A stretch of 64,000 bases of DNA from contig JANQEE010000039.1 of assembly GCA_028278525.1 (NCBI GenBank), positions 124,001-188,000 on the forward strand, in the 5' to 3' direction. Under the pieces are notes generated by a model. It had not been told where the DNA came from and did not search any database. It saw only the letters and a program-made list of their open reading frames with translations. A program made the translations under genes and the position numbers. This document shows, one piece after another, positions 24,150-33,448 of the stretch. Every line of letters starts with the position of its first letter. The stretch's first letter is position 1. Source of the stretch: Minwuiaceae bacterium. GTDB taxonomy: Bacteria; Pseudomonadota; Alphaproteobacteria; Minwuiales; Minwuiaceae.

Positions 24150-26541
24150 CCGGTGCCATCGCGTCAATTTCGCGTCCGACATCGACGATCACATCGGGAA
24201 TACGCCTGAGGTGTTTCGCCTCCGCCCGTAGAATCGACCGAAACAGAGCCTGCTTGATCGACGTTTGCTCTGCCTCTCCCATAGCCGCACCGGCCGCGCC
24301 GGCTACGATATCGACCAGCCGGTCCGCCCCGTGCAGCCGGCCCCACAGATAATCGTTCTCCCGATACCGACGGCTGAAAAATGCGCCGAAATGGCCAAGC
24401 TCGATCCCTTTCAGGGTTGCCTCCGCCCCGCCTTTGCGGATCGCCTGCGAGTCGTCAGGGCTGATCCGATCGACCTTTATCTCGTCCAACTCGTCCAGGT
24501 CGCGCCAGCGCGTGATCGGCAACGTCAGCACATCGAAAAACGGGAAACCCAGATAGGCCAGCAGCAACTCCCGCCGCATCGCATCAGGCAGGTAGTTCAG
24601 CGCCATGACGCTGAAGATCTCGTCCGCGGCCTGATCCAAAGCGACCAGGTCCATGGCATCGCCAAGTTCTCCGACAAAGGTGCCGAGCGCGCCCGCCTCT
24701 CCACCGGCACCGAATGCCTTGGCCTGTTGCCGCAGCCCCTCCCCGTAGTTGTCCGGCTCGACGCAGCGCAGCAGCCTGTCGCGCACGCCGTATAACACCG
24801 TCTTGAATTCATCCAGGCAGGCGATGTCCGCCTCGGCCTCGGCGCCCGCCGGCGGCGACTGGTAAAGCTCGTTCAGCCGGCGAATCACGAAATGCAGCCG
24901 GCGCAGCCGAAAGCCGACATCGAACCGGCGCAGATAATCCAGCCAGGCCGGAGCTTCCGACGGTTCCGAACCCGGTTCGGCTCGCCGGGCCGGGAACACA
25001 CCGGTCTCGTGCGCCCAGGCTTCCAGTCGCCGGGTCAGGTCGGCCGGCTGGGTTCCACCGGAATGCCCCACGTCGATGCCATGGATCAAGGCGCAGAGGT
25101 CGTCCAGCACGGACATGACCTTGAGCTGCAAATAGCTGTCGTACGCGTAACCGGCCCGTTCGGCGGCCACGTTGTTCAGCGTGTTCCGCCACTGCGCCAG
25201 TGTCGCAATGTTCGGCGCGGTCATCAGGTCGGCGTCGATCAGGCTGTAGACGAGTTCCGAAATCTCCGGCCGGACCGCGTCGACGACTTGTTTCAGCCGC
25301 CGCACCTGCTCGCTTAGCGCATTGGCCCAGTCCAGGTCGTCGCGGATCGGCTCGTTGCGGGGAATATCCGACAGGGCGCCGCGCAGGGTGCGAAGGAATC
25401 CCGGCGGCCGCATGGAAACGGGCTGGTTACCACGGTACGGATTTGGATCGATATAGACGATGCGCCGGTCGACCTGTCGGTGCGCGTGTCTTCCCTGCAA
25501 CGCGCGGATCGCCTCGGCGAACGGTTTGTTGTTCAAAACGCTGCCATCGATGAACGAGGTCGCTGCCGGGTCGTCCCCCGCGGCCGCGTATGGCATGAAG
25601 TTGCGCTCAATAAAATCCGCGCGGCCCAGCCAATCGTGGCCTTGATCGCGCAGCAGGCTGTCGAACTCCGCCAGCCGGGCCGGGGGGAACGCACCGGGGA
25701 ACGACGATGTCGCCCGCGCCGCGAACGCTAAACCCGGCAGGTTGCGATCGTCGAAATCGGTCACCGCCCGGCCGTCGCTGTCGCGCAAATACTGCAGGCG
25801 CAGGATATGGCGATGCTCGCGCTCCTCGATCACCGGCGGATCGTGCAGAGCGATCGTCTGCCGGTAGCCGAAGAAATCGGTCACGCTGACATAGAGGTCC
25901 AGCTTGTGCCCCGCCGGCAGCAGCGATCCGCTGCCCGACCCCCCGCCCATCGCGGCAAACGCCTCCAGCATCATCGCGCTGAACCGGCGGCCGGAGAACG
26001 GCGGCCGGAACCAGCGGGCGCGCAACATCATCAGCACTTTTTCGCGGACTTCCGGATTAGGCGCGAACCGCTTCAGCCGACGTTTCGTGAAGCCCCAAAT
26101 CAACGGCAGCAGATAGAACTTGCTGAACCGGCCGGGCATGTTGCGCGGCTCCATCAGCCTGGTCACGTCGGCAAAGCGTAGCCACATGTCCCGGTGCGCG
26201 TCCAGAGTCAGGTCGTGCGCCAGCGCACGGCCAAGAAAGATCCCGTTTATCCCGCCGGCCGACGCCCCGGCGATCACGTCGACGATCACCCGCAGATCGA
26301 GCTTTCGGCCGATCGTCTGAAGCATGTCGTAGTAGGCGACTTCGCTGTCGGTTTCGCGGTCCGCGCTATCGGCGGCGGAAGCGTAGTCGAGAGAGGCCCG
26401 ATCCGCGGGATCCGGCGCGGCATGGTATACCTTGGACGCACGCGCCAGTTTCTGGATTTCCTTGGTAACGCCGTGCATATAGACGGCAAGGGAGACGCCC
26501 CCGTAGCAAACCAAGGCCAACCGGAGCTCTTTTTCCCTCAT
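24115..26541 (-). CDS. Patatin-related lipase (TIGR03607-like)
   Basis: An 808-residue protein with a patatin phospholipase domain at the N-terminus: oxyanion stretch CYGGVSLAVYMHG, nucleophile elbow GASAGGINGIFLG, and the catalytic Asp in FIDGSVLNNKPF. The remaining ~450 residues are helical and match the long C-terminal part of the patatin-related family with a DUF3376 segment. ATG 26541 was used because the 11 preceding codons look non-coding. No signal peptide is visible, so it is probably a cytoplasmic or peripheral acyl hydrolase. Confidence 0.88.
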   Translation of the reverse strand: MREKELRLALVCYGGVSLAVYMHGVTKEIQKLARASKVYHAAPDPADRASLDYASAADSADRETDSEVAYYDMLQTIGRKLDLRVIVDVIAGASAGGINGIFLGRALAHDLTLDAHRDMWLRFADVTRLMEPRNMPGRFSKFYLLPLIWGFTKRRLKRFAPNPEVREKVLMMLRARWFRPPFSGRRFSAMMLEAFAAMGGGSGSGSLLPAGHKLDLYVSVTDFFGYRQTIALHDPPVIEEREHRHILRLQYLRDSDGRAVTDFDDRNLPGLAFAARATSSFPGAFPPARLAEFDSLLRDQGHDWLGRADFIERNFMPYAAAGDDPAATSFIDGSVLNNKPFAEAIRALQGRHAHRQVDRRIVYIDPNPYRGNQPVSMRPPGFLRTLRGALSDIPRNEPIRDDLDWANALSEQVRRLKQVVDAVRPEISELVYSLIDADLMTAPNIATLAQWRNTLNNVAAERAGYAYDSYLQLKVMSVLDDLCALIHGIDVGHSGGTQPADLTRRLEAWAHETGVFPARRAEPGSEPSEAPAWLDYLRRFDVGFRLRRLHFVIRRLNELYQSPPAGAEAEADIACLDEFKTVLYGVRDRLLRCVEPDNYGEGLRQQAKAFGAGGEAGALGTFVGELGDAMDLVALDQAADEIFSVMALNYLPDAMRRELLLAYLGFPFFDVLTLPITRWRDLDELDEIKVDRISPDDSQAIRKGGAEATLKGIELGHFGAFFSRRYRENDYLWGRLHGADRLVDIVAGAAGAAMGEAEQTSIKQALFRSILRAEAKHLRRIPDVIVDVGREIDAMAPVRRSDLPPTRQ

Positions 26542-26697
26542 ACACAATACCAACCCGGCGACACGCCGGGGCAAGACAGCCGTATCGCCAAGACACCGAA
26601 TCTCCGCCTAGAATATTCGTCAGGGTTTGCCCGAAATTATGGCAAGCGGCAAGCGAAACCGAAGGCTGTCTCGGCGCGGTGCGTATCGACCGGGGTT

Positions 26698-27786
26698 CTA
26701 AAGACGTTCCAGTACGGCGTCGGTGATCGTTTTGGTACCGTCCCGCCCACCGAGGTCATAGGGTAGAGCGGCGCCGTCGGCAAACAGCTTCTCGACCGCC
26801 GCTTCTATAAGCCGCGCAGCTTCCCCGGCGGATTCTGCGCCATGGCGCTCGCCCAGCCATGTCAGCATCATTGCGCCGGATAGGATTGTCGCAAGCGGGT
26901 TGGCCTTTCCCTGGCCGGCGATGTCCGGCGCGCTGCCGTGCGACGGTTGGAACACCGCATGTTTGTCGCCGATATCGGCCGACGGGGCCATGCCCATGCC
27001 ACCGACCAGGGCAGCCGCCAGATCCGACAGGATATCGCCGAACATGTTCTCCGTAACCATGACGTCGAAGTCCCACGGCCGGCGCACCAGGTCCAGCGCG
27101 GCGGCGTCGACATAATGATGCCGGGCCTCCAGATCCGGGAATGCGGTCGCCCGCTCGTCGAAGACCTTGCGAAAGAAGGCCATCGATGTCAGCACATTGG
27201 CTTTGTCGATGCAGGTGACCTGTCCCGGCTGGCCGGCCGCCTTTCGGCTCGCGCCAAGCCGAAAGGTGAAATCGAACAGCTTCTCGCAGGTCGGCCGCGT
27301 TATCTCCATAACGTCGCGCGCGACCCGGTCGCCCTCGATCTTGGCGGTGCCCCGGGTGGAGAACAGCCCTTCCGTCGATTCGCGGATCAGCACGAAATCG
27401 ATATCGGCGGCACGCGGGTCCTTCAGGGGCGTCGGCGCACCGGGAAATAACCTGATCGGCCGCACGCCGGCATAGAGTTCGAAATTGAACCGCAAATCGA
27501 GCTGCGGCGCGATTTCCGTGCCGTCGGGATAGCGGATCTCCGGCCAGCCCATGGCGCCGAACAGAATGGCGTCGGCCTGTTCTGCACCTTTGAACGACTC
27601 GTCCGGTAACGCGGTGCCGGTATCGCGGTAGTGCAGGGCGCCGCCGGGATGTTCTTCGTACGACAGCGCGAAGCCGCCGACTCGCTCGGCCGCGGCGTCG
27701 AGCACAGCCTGCGTCGGCCCCATGACTTCTGTCCCGATGCCGTCGCCCGGCAGCACGGCAATGCGGAATGAATTCGAACTGGTCAT
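26698..27786 (-). CDS. Isocitrate/isopropylmalate dehydrogenase family enzyme
   Basis: A 362-residue beta-decarboxylating dehydrogenase. The N-terminal AVLPGDGIGTEV, the catalytic Tyr/Lys region (CIDKANVLTSMAFF) and the metal/NAD signature MVTENMFGDILSDLAAALVGGMGMAPSA are intact. It is not near leuC or leuD, so tartrate/malate-type dehydrogenase activity is as plausible as LeuB. ATG 27786 is used. It lies 112 bases downstream of the membrane histidine kinase gene on the same strand. Confidence 0.88.
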   Translation of the reverse strand: MTSSNSFRIAVLPGDGIGTEVMGPTQAVLDAAAERVGGFALSYEEHPGGALHYRDTGTALPDESFKGAEQADAILFGAMGWPEIRYPDGTEIAPQLDLRFNFELYAGVRPIRLFPGAPTPLKDPRAADIDFVLIRESTEGLFSTRGTAKIEGDRVARDVMEITRPTCEKLFDFTFRLGASRKAAGQPGQVTCIDKANVLTSMAFFRKVFDERATAFPDLEARHHYVDAAALDLVRRPWDFDVMVTENMFGDILSDLAAALVGGMGMAPSADIGDKHAVFQPSHGSAPDIAGQGKANPLATILSGAMMLTWLGERHGAESAGEAARLIEAAVEKLFADGAALPYDLGGRDGTKTITDAVLERL

Positions 27787-27898
27787 GGCGGCAAGCCTCA
27801 CGTCCTCCCATGCCGCGCAATCGGCGACGCTCTTTGGTAGACGTGCGGTATGGGCGCGTCAAGCGCACATGACGACCGGGATAGTCCCGTCGTGACGG

Positions 27899-29302
27899 TC
27901 AGGCGGAAGCGGAACGCGCCGCTGGGGCGCAAGGGACGGCGCGGGTTTCGGCCGCGTCCTCGATGGCCTGCACCCGGGTGGCGGGGAGAATCAGGGTTAC
28001 GGTCGTGCCCTTGCCAACGGTGCTTTCCAGCACCAGCCGGCCGCTATGCAGTTCCGCGATCTTGCGGGTCAGCGGCAAGCCAAGGCCGGTCCCGCCGCGA
28101 CGCCGCGAAATGGCGCTTTCGACCTGCTCGAACGGTTTCTGAACGCGCTCCAGGTCCGCGCCCGACATCCCGATGCCGTCGTCCGCCACGACGACGATCA
28201 CATCGCCGTTCGCGTCGACGGCGGAACGTACGATCGCGTGCCCGCCGGCGGGCGTGAACTTGACGGCATTGGAAAGCAGGTTCATCAGCATCTGCTTGAA
28301 CAGGCGCTCGTCGGCCCGCAACAGAACGCCCGCGGCATCGTGCTGCACCACCAGGGAGACGCCGGCTTCTTCGGCCATCGGCCGGATCAGGCGAAGCGAA
28401 TCCTCCACGACGACGCCGACCCGAACACTCGCTTCCTGCAGGTCCAGCTTGCCTGCTTCGATCTTCGAAATGTCCAGGATGTCGCTGATGATGTTCAACA
28501 GATGGGTACCGCTATGTTCGATATCCCGGCTGTATGCACGGTATTGTTCGTTGCCGACAGCCCCCAGCACCTCGTTGCCGATCATCTGGGAGAACCCGAT
28601 GATGGCGTTGAGCGGCGTGCGAAGCTCGTGGCTCATGGTGGCCAGGAATTCGGATTTGGCCCGATTGGCCATTTCCGCCTCTTCCTTGGCGCGCCACAAC
28701 CGGTCGAGGCTCCTCTGATACAAGTCGACATAGGACAGCGCCATCGCTGTCGTGTACGCGGCGGCGCACATGACCGAAATGAAGGTGACCACCGGCACGC
28801 CATTGATCGGCAGGTGCTGGGGAAACGAAAAGTCCGTGAAGTAAAGCACCGCCATCAGCGCACAGCCGCCGCCCAGCACCGATAGCCCGATCTTGCGGCG
28901 CCAGCCGTCGAGAAAGAAGACGCAGACGATCGGCGCTGCGATTACCCAGGGCAGCGCCGGCGATATCGCGCCGCCATAGTTGAAAGCGATGAAAAAGATC
29001 AGCAGCGTAAATTGCAGAATGGACGTGAGTTCCAGCAGCGACAGTGCGCCCGTCCAGCGCAGCAGGAATGGATGCACGGCGAGTACGAACACGCCGGCCA
29101 TCGAGATCCACGCGGCCGCCACCGGGTTCCCGTACAACAGGTACCCGGTGATCACCAGGCCGAGCGGCGGGCCGACCAAATGACTGATCACAAATGTCCG
29201 CGTGCGTAAGTTCGCTTCTTCGGTTGCACGCAACCGAGCCGGGATGAACCAGTCGAGAACGCTATGGAATCGACCGGCAGCTCCCCCCAGACCTGCCAAC
29301 AT
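27899..29302 (-). CDS. Membrane sensor histidine kinase, candidate receptor beside the autoinducer synthase
   Basis: A 467-residue kinase. Residues about 35-195 form six hydrophobic segments with short loops and no periplasmic domain; a coiled linker ([23 protein letters not shown]) leads to the H-box [17 protein letters not shown] (His225) and an ATPase with [21 protein letters not shown] and GTGLGLPL. There is no receiver domain. The six-helix sensor plus kinase layout is like CqsS/LqsS, receptors for alpha-hydroxyketone signals, and the gene is divergent to a CqsA-type synthase. However, similar multi-helix sensors occur in unrelated alphaproteobacterial kinases, so receptor identity is inference. 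Confidence 0.9.
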   Translation of the reverse strand: MLAGLGGAAGRFHSVLDWFIPARLRATEEANLRTRTFVISHLVGPPLGLVITGYLLYGNPVAAAWISMAGVFVLAVHPFLLRWTGALSLLELTSILQFTLLIFFIAFNYGGAISPALPWVIAAPIVCVFFLDGWRRKIGLSVLGGGCALMAVLYFTDFSFPQHLPINGVPVVTFISVMCAAAYTTAMALSYVDLYQRSLDRLWRAKEEAEMANRAKSEFLATMSHELRTPLNAIIGFSQMIGNEVLGAVGNEQYRAYSRDIEHSGTHLLNIISDILDISKIEAGKLDLQEASVRVGVVVEDSLRLIRPMAEEAGVSLVVQHDAAGVLLRADERLFKQMLMNLLSNAVKFTPAGGHAIVRSAVDANGDVIVVVADDGIGMSGADLERVQKPFEQVESAISRRRGGTGLGLPLTRKIAELHSGRLVLESTVGKGTTVTLILPATRVQAIEDAAETRAVPCAPAARSASA

Positions 29303-29667
29303 GTCCTGGATCTCGTCGGTTATGCTGAGCTAGCTGATTATCGATTCTACGTATAAAACCTACCTTATAGTTAACAAAATAAAACATTGCCGGTGTGTAG
29401 TAGAGATCACACTGATGGCCGGCTGCCCTACACCGCCACGCAGCAGCCGAACGCATCGAATTGAGTAAACCACTACAGACTAACAGTCGCTTAGAAGTAG
29501 TCAATTAATTCTATACACAAATGGTAATCCTGAAGGGTTCTCGTGGCTTTGTTTTCATTATACTCTGATGCGGGGGCTTAACTCTTAGCATTAGTTGGGT
29601 CAATTGCGTTCAATTGAAAGTTGTGGTCAATCGCCCGGCGTTAAGAGGTGTGTTTTGGGGATCAGGG
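29303..29667. promoter_or_regulatory. AT-rich divergent regulatory region between histidine kinase and cqsA
   Basis: This 365-base gap is clearly richer in A+T than the rest of the window. It carries the kinase promoter, a GTGTG-N10-CACAC stem nested in a GC-rich arm (about 29390-29435), a possible -10 TATACT at 29559-29564 for cqsA with no good -35, and several TCAATT motifs: 29501-29506, 29600-29606, 29610-29616 and the shorter TCAAT at 29627-29631. The two copies at 29600 and 29610 are ten bases apart, one helical turn, as expected for cooperative protein binding. No gene was seen inside. Confidence 0.5.
29350..29377 (-). promoter_or_regulatory. Candidate promoter of the membrane histidine kinase
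   Basis: On the minus strand TTGTTA (29377-29372) and TATACG (29355-29350) are separated by 16 bases, a reasonable sigma-70 arrangement. Transcription would begin about 40 bases before ATG 29302. The region is AT-rich compared with all flanking genes. Confidence 0.4.
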
Positions 29668-30894
29668 ATGGCCACCGGCAAGGAAGCGACAACAGGACGG
29701 CATGCAGACAAGTATCTAACCGAGGAAATGCCGCGCCTGTATGCGCGGATGGATCGGTATTTCGCCGAATACGGCAAAGGGCACGTCACATTCGGCAAGG
29801 CACCCGGACCGAATGACGTACACATGGCGACCAACGACTATCTGTCGTTGGCCCAGGACGAACGGATTATCGACAGTCAGATTAGGGCTTTGCAGGATGA
29901 CAAGTCCGACATCTACATGTCCGGTGTGTATGTCCAATATCTCGACATTCAGCGGGATTTCGAACGAAAAATGGCCGCCTACCTCGACAGTGGCGACGCG
30001 GTGCTGTGCCAGTCGGGTTTCGCCGCCAACGAAGGGCTCATCCAGGCAATTGCCGACCCCGAAACCCCGGTTTATCTGGACCTCTATGCGCATGCGTCCC
30101 TGTGGCAGGGCGCACTGGTCGCTCGGGCGCCGGCCCATGCGTTTCGGCATAACAACGCGGGTCACCTGCGGAAGCTGATCGCACGGCACGGCCCCGGCGT
30201 GGTTGCCGTGGACGCGGTCTACAGCACGACCGGCGAATTGTGCAAACTGCTCGACATACTGGAGGTTTGTGAAGAAACCGGGTGCCTGCTGGTGGTGGAC
30301 GAGTCCCACACCGTCGGCGTCCTGGGCGACGACGGGGCCGGATTGGTCAAGAGCCTCGGTCTCTGCGACAGGGTACCGTTCCGCGTCCTGAGCCTGTCGA
30401 AAGCGTTCGTCGGGCGCGCCGGCGTGATTGCCGCGCAGCCGAACTTCACTGAATATTTCCGTTACACCTCGTGGCCGGCGATTTTCAGTTCGGCGGTGAT
30501 GCCGTGGGAAATCGCGCGGTTTTCCAAGACTCTCGACATCATCCAACAGGAGGGATGGCGCCGGGAGCGGCTTTGGCAGGCATCGGCGTTCCTCCGTGAC
30601 GGGCTCGAGGATGCCGGCTACAACCTGGGCGGCAGCGAAACCCAGATCATTTCCCTGGTCGCCGGGCCGGAGCGCAATACGGCGGCACTGCGCGACGCGC
30701 TGGAAGAACGCGGCGTATTCGGCGCCGTGTTTTGCGCGCCGGCGACAGCGAAGAACAAATCGCTGGTCCGGCTCTGCGTCAATCAGGGACTAAGCCAGGA
30801 CAATCTGGAGCAGGTGCTGGATGTCTGCCGGGAGATCCGCGGCGTTCTGGATATCGCCAAATGGCCGGCCGGCAAGCGGCGAGCCGCAGGTTAG
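29668..30894 (+). CDS. cqsA: CqsA/LqsA-type alpha-hydroxyketone autoinducer synthase
   Basis: A 408-residue PLP enzyme of the alpha-oxoamine synthase fold (KBL/BioF/ALAS type I). Diagnostic stretches match Vibrio CqsA closely: AHAFRHNNAGHLRKLIARHG, VVAVDAVYSTTGELCKL, LLVVDESHTVGVLGDDGAG, and GVFGAVFCAPATAKNKSLVR. The PLP Lys is in LSLSKAFVGRAG (about residue 245). CqsA condenses an acyl-CoA with SAM or an amino acid to make CAI-1-type ketones, which diffuse out as signals. ATG 29668 fits the N-terminus of known enzymes; TTG 29614 is an alternative. Confusion with BioF is unlikely: there is no biotin context and the HNN/PATSKNK-type motifs are CqsA-specific as far as I recall. Confidence 0.88.
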   Translation: MATGKEATTGRHADKYLTEEMPRLYARMDRYFAEYGKGHVTFGKAPGPNDVHMATNDYLSLAQDERIIDSQIRALQDDKSDIYMSGVYVQYLDIQRDFERKMAAYLDSGDAVLCQSGFAANEGLIQAIADPETPVYLDLYAHASLWQGALVARAPAHAFRHNNAGHLRKLIARHGPGVVAVDAVYSTTGELCKLLDILEVCEETGCLLVVDESHTVGVLGDDGAGLVKSLGLCDRVPFRVLSLSKAFVGRAGVIAAQPNFTEYFRYTSWPAIFSSAVMPWEIARFSKTLDIIQQEGWRRERLWQASAFLRDGLEDAGYNLGGSETQIISLVAGPERNTAALRDALEERGVFGAVFCAPATAKNKSLVRLCVNQGLSQDNLEQVLDVCREIRGVLDIAKWPAGKRRAAG

Positions 30895-30897
30895 AAG

Positions 30898-30952
30898 GTC
30901 TGGCGGGCAGGCTCCGCTGTCACGCGGGGCCGCGCCCGAAAATCCGTCAGAC
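30898..30952. terminator. Possible bidirectional terminator between cqsA and the SMP-30 gene
   Basis: GTCTGGCGG at 30898-30906 can pair with CCGTCAGAC at 30944-30952 (nine pairs, one G-T), enclosing a smaller CGGGC/GCCCG stem. It lies in the 52-base gap of two convergent genes and includes the SMP-30 stop. No U-tract follows, so termination is only suggested. Confidence 0.3.
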
Positions 30953-31924
30953 CACGCCCCAGTGGGCGGGCTCTACACCGCGCACCGGACTTTCGAACCT
31001 GGCGATCCGGTCGCCGAGCAGACAACCCAGGTAACAGGTGCGCCGGTCCGTGCCGCCGAACGCGAGGCTCGAGATATTGCGCAGCTTGACGCTGGCAATC
31101 TTGTCCAGATGCGGCCGGCCCATTTCACCGGCCTGGAATGCCGCTTCCGCCGCGGCCACATGCTCCGGGTCGCTGTCCGATACGATGATCTGCTGGCTGC
31201 CGTCCGGCGCGACGCGAATGACCTGATTGGCGACCACCGCGGTTACCCAGACGGCGCCCTCCTCGTCGAAGACCATCCCGTCGGGAAACGCGCCGCCGCC
31301 GAATTCAGTCACTGTTTCGCGCGGACCTAGGCTCCCGTCCTCGGACAACGGGAACCGACTGAGCCGGCGGGCGAACGTTTCGTTGCAATAAAGCCATTCG
31401 CCCGAGGGATGGACCTGGCATTCGTTGGTGTAGCCGATGCCGTCGGCCACGATCCGCGCCCCACCCCCGTCGGCCAGCACGATGAAGCCGTCGGCCACGT
31501 CGGCGCGGTAGGCCCGCGCGCGAGGTTCCAAACGCGTGCTGACCGTGACCCAGACGCGCCCCCGGTGGTCGGCCATCGCGAAGTTGGTTGGCGGCAACGC
31601 GGTTCCATCGACCTCCGTCAAGTACGGCGACAGCGTCCCGTCCCGGGCCAGGCGAAACACCCCGCCCGTATCGCCGAGATGCGCCAACAGGAAAGAGCCG
31701 TCGCCCAGCAGAGCGATCCCGTTTGGACGCACTTGAAAACCGTCGTCCGATTTCGCCTCATAGAGCGTCTGCGTGCCGTCGGCGGCGATCTTCATCACGC
31801 CGCCAGCGCCGCTCCAATCGCTGCAATACAGGCTGCCGTCGGCGGTCGCCAACACGCATTCGGGCCGTGTGAGGCCGGTGCCGATGAAATCGATCCGATC
31901 CAGATCGACCGTAAAGTCCGCCAT
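30947..31924 (-). CDS. SMP-30/gluconolactonase family lactonase
   Basis: A 325-residue six-bladed beta-propeller. Metal-ligand regions typical of SMP-30 are visible: Glu in GLTRPECVLA, Asn in GIGYTNECQVHP, and Asp in GAFPDGMVFDEEG. It hydrolyses sugar or other lactones, without a signal peptide here. Convergent with cqsA. Since some lactonases degrade signal molecules a link is tempting, but alpha-hydroxyketones are not lactones, so a sugar-catabolic role is more likely. Confidence 0.88.
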   Translation of the reverse strand: MADFTVDLDRIDFIGTGLTRPECVLATADGSLYCSDWSGAGGVMKIAADGTQTLYEAKSDDGFQVRPNGIALLGDGSFLLAHLGDTGGVFRLARDGTLSPYLTEVDGTALPPTNFAMADHRGRVWVTVSTRLEPRARAYRADVADGFIVLADGGGARIVADGIGYTNECQVHPSGEWLYCNETFARRLSRFPLSEDGSLGPRETVTEFGGGAFPDGMVFDEEGAVWVTAVVANQVIRVAPDGSQQIIVSDSDPEHVAAAEAAFQAGEMGRPHLDKIASVKLRNISSLAFGGTDRRTCYLGCLLGDRIARFESPVRGVEPAHWGVV

Positions 31925-32072
31925 CTGCTTCCCTCCCCGGACGCCGATCGCATCGGCTTGTTCTCAGGCGGCGGAGTTTGCCCGCTCGGACAGACGAAGG
32001 AAAGCCCAGAGCCTATCGGACGGCGGTAGACACTGTGGAAGTCGGTTGTCGGAAAAGAACGGTGGTTAAGGA

Positions 32073-33173
32073 TCAGAACTTGAGTTTGCTGCCGAGGACC
32101 ACGCCGAAGGCGCTGGTTTCGTCCATTTCCTCTTCGCTCAGATCGCTGTAGTCCCACCATTGAAGCGCGCCGCCCAGCATGAAGCCGGCGCCGACGTCGT
32201 AGACGAAAGCCAGTTCCGCCTGCTCAAGCTGATCTTCTTCCAGGCCCTCGGAATCGGCCAAAAGGGCTCGGGCGTAACCAAGACTCACGCCCCAGGGGCC
32301 GGTCTCGTAAGCCACGCCGACGTTCCAGTCTTCGCGGCCCAGCACGCGGTCGACGCCCTGGTGGTCCTGGCCGTAGCCGGCGCCGACCGAAAAGCCCCGA
32401 TAGCTGAGCGCGCCGCCGATATCCCACTGATCCTTTGCCAGGGCCGGATCGTCGTCGCGGTCGATCCGAAGGTGGGAACGGGCGTAACCGGCGAATACCG
32501 AAAAACCCACATCGCTCAGTTCGCCGCCGTAGCTGACCGCCATCTCGACCGCGTCGGAACGGTCGTCTTCCGGCGTGGCCAAATCCAGTTCCTCGACCGA
32601 TTTGGCGCAAGAGCCTTGTTTCTTGTCGCAGTCTTCCGGCGTGAACGAGAGACCGACCTGGAAGCCCGCGACCTGCGGCGAGTAGTAGACGATTTTTTCC
32701 CTGTCGCCGGTCAGCGCCGTCGTCGTCACACTGACTTCGATGGGCGTGTCGGTCTGCTCGGCGACCTGCACCTGCGGTGCATGACCGGACCGTCCCGGCA
32801 ACACGCTGGGCGCACCGACAGTGAAGGCATCGATCGGCCGGGAGTCGTTGCCGAGGCGGATCTGGCCCCAACCGCCTTCGAAGAAAACGTAGGTGTCCTG
32901 GACTTTGGCGTCCGGACCGCCGGATTCGAGCCGGCCATCCAGGCCAACGCTCAGCCAATCGGTAAGCGCGATCTTTCCGGAGAAACGCCGGTCTTCGCTG
33001 AGCCCGAGCGGGGCGAACGCATCGCGCGGCCGATCCGCCGCGGTACTGACCATGAAATTGCGGAATTCGCCGCCCAGGCGCGATTGATGGATGCCGTCGC
33101 CTGCTATCGCAGGCGTTCCAGCCAAGACGGTCGCCGTCAACAACACCGTCGATCCGTAAATGCTACGTCTCAT
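32073..33173 (-). CDS. Outer-membrane porin (Gram-negative Porin_4 type)
   Basis: A 366-residue protein with a signal peptide (MRRSIYGSTVLLTATVLAGTPAIA) and a beta-barrel of alternating hydrophobic residues ending in the terminal Phe of GVVLGSKLKF required for BAM insertion. Internal pieces such as TYVFFEGGWGQIRLGND and GFQVGLSFTPEDC are typical of general porins. A CDKKQGSC loop probably forms a disulfide in an external loop. ATG 33173 is used since residues before it are not signal-like. Divergent to the HlyD-RbbA operon. Confidence 0.88.
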   Translation of the reverse strand: MRRSIYGSTVLLTATVLAGTPAIAGDGIHQSRLGGEFRNFMVSTAADRPRDAFAPLGLSEDRRFSGKIALTDWLSVGLDGRLESGGPDAKVQDTYVFFEGGWGQIRLGNDSRPIDAFTVGAPSVLPGRSGHAPQVQVAEQTDTPIEVSVTTTALTGDREKIVYYSPQVAGFQVGLSFTPEDCDKKQGSCAKSVEELDLATPEDDRSDAVEMAVSYGGELSDVGFSVFAGYARSHLRIDRDDDPALAKDQWDIGGALSYRGFSVGAGYGQDHQGVDRVLGREDWNVGVAYETGPWGVSLGYARALLADSEGLEEDQLEQAELAFVYDVGAGFMLGGALQWWDYSDLSEEEMDETSAFGVVLGSKLKF

Positions 33174-33397
33174 CGACGAGCTCTTTCCCGGAACTGGGTC
33201 CATCCAATCGCACGCGGTCTCGCGGCGGTTTACCTAAAATGCGATGAAAAGTTTAATAAAGCGTTAACGCTTCCGCGTTCCGTCGAGGGTCCGTTCCTAA
33301 GCCTCGAACGATAAGCCTTGGCATTGCTCGTCAATAGCTTATGAAACATCCGGCAAAACGCTTCCGTCATGCCGTCGTCCGAATGTGAATCGCCCGC

Positions 33398-33411
33398 TTG
33401 ATCTAAATCAT
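33398..33411 (+). promoter_or_regulatory. FNR/FixK-like box upstream of the HlyD-RbbA-YhhJ operon
   Basis: TTGAT-CTAA-ATCAT matches the FNR/FixK consensus TTGAT-N4-ATCAA with one mismatch. It is 37 bases upstream of the hlyD start and about 225 bases upstream of the divergent porin gene. It suggests oxygen- or redox-dependent control of the exporter. Confidence 0.45.
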
Positions 33412-33448
33412 ACCGCAGGCAAGCTTGGCTGATAGGAGATTGCCGCAT

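Noticed and set aside
29668-30894. Assignment of the PLP enzyme as BioF or KBL
   Set aside because: No biotin or threonine genes nearby, and the middle and C-terminal motifs agree better with CqsA.
30947-31924. SMP-30 lactonase as a quorum-quenching partner of CqsA
   Set aside because: Alpha-hydroxyketones have no lactone ring and the gene is convergent, not co-transcribed.
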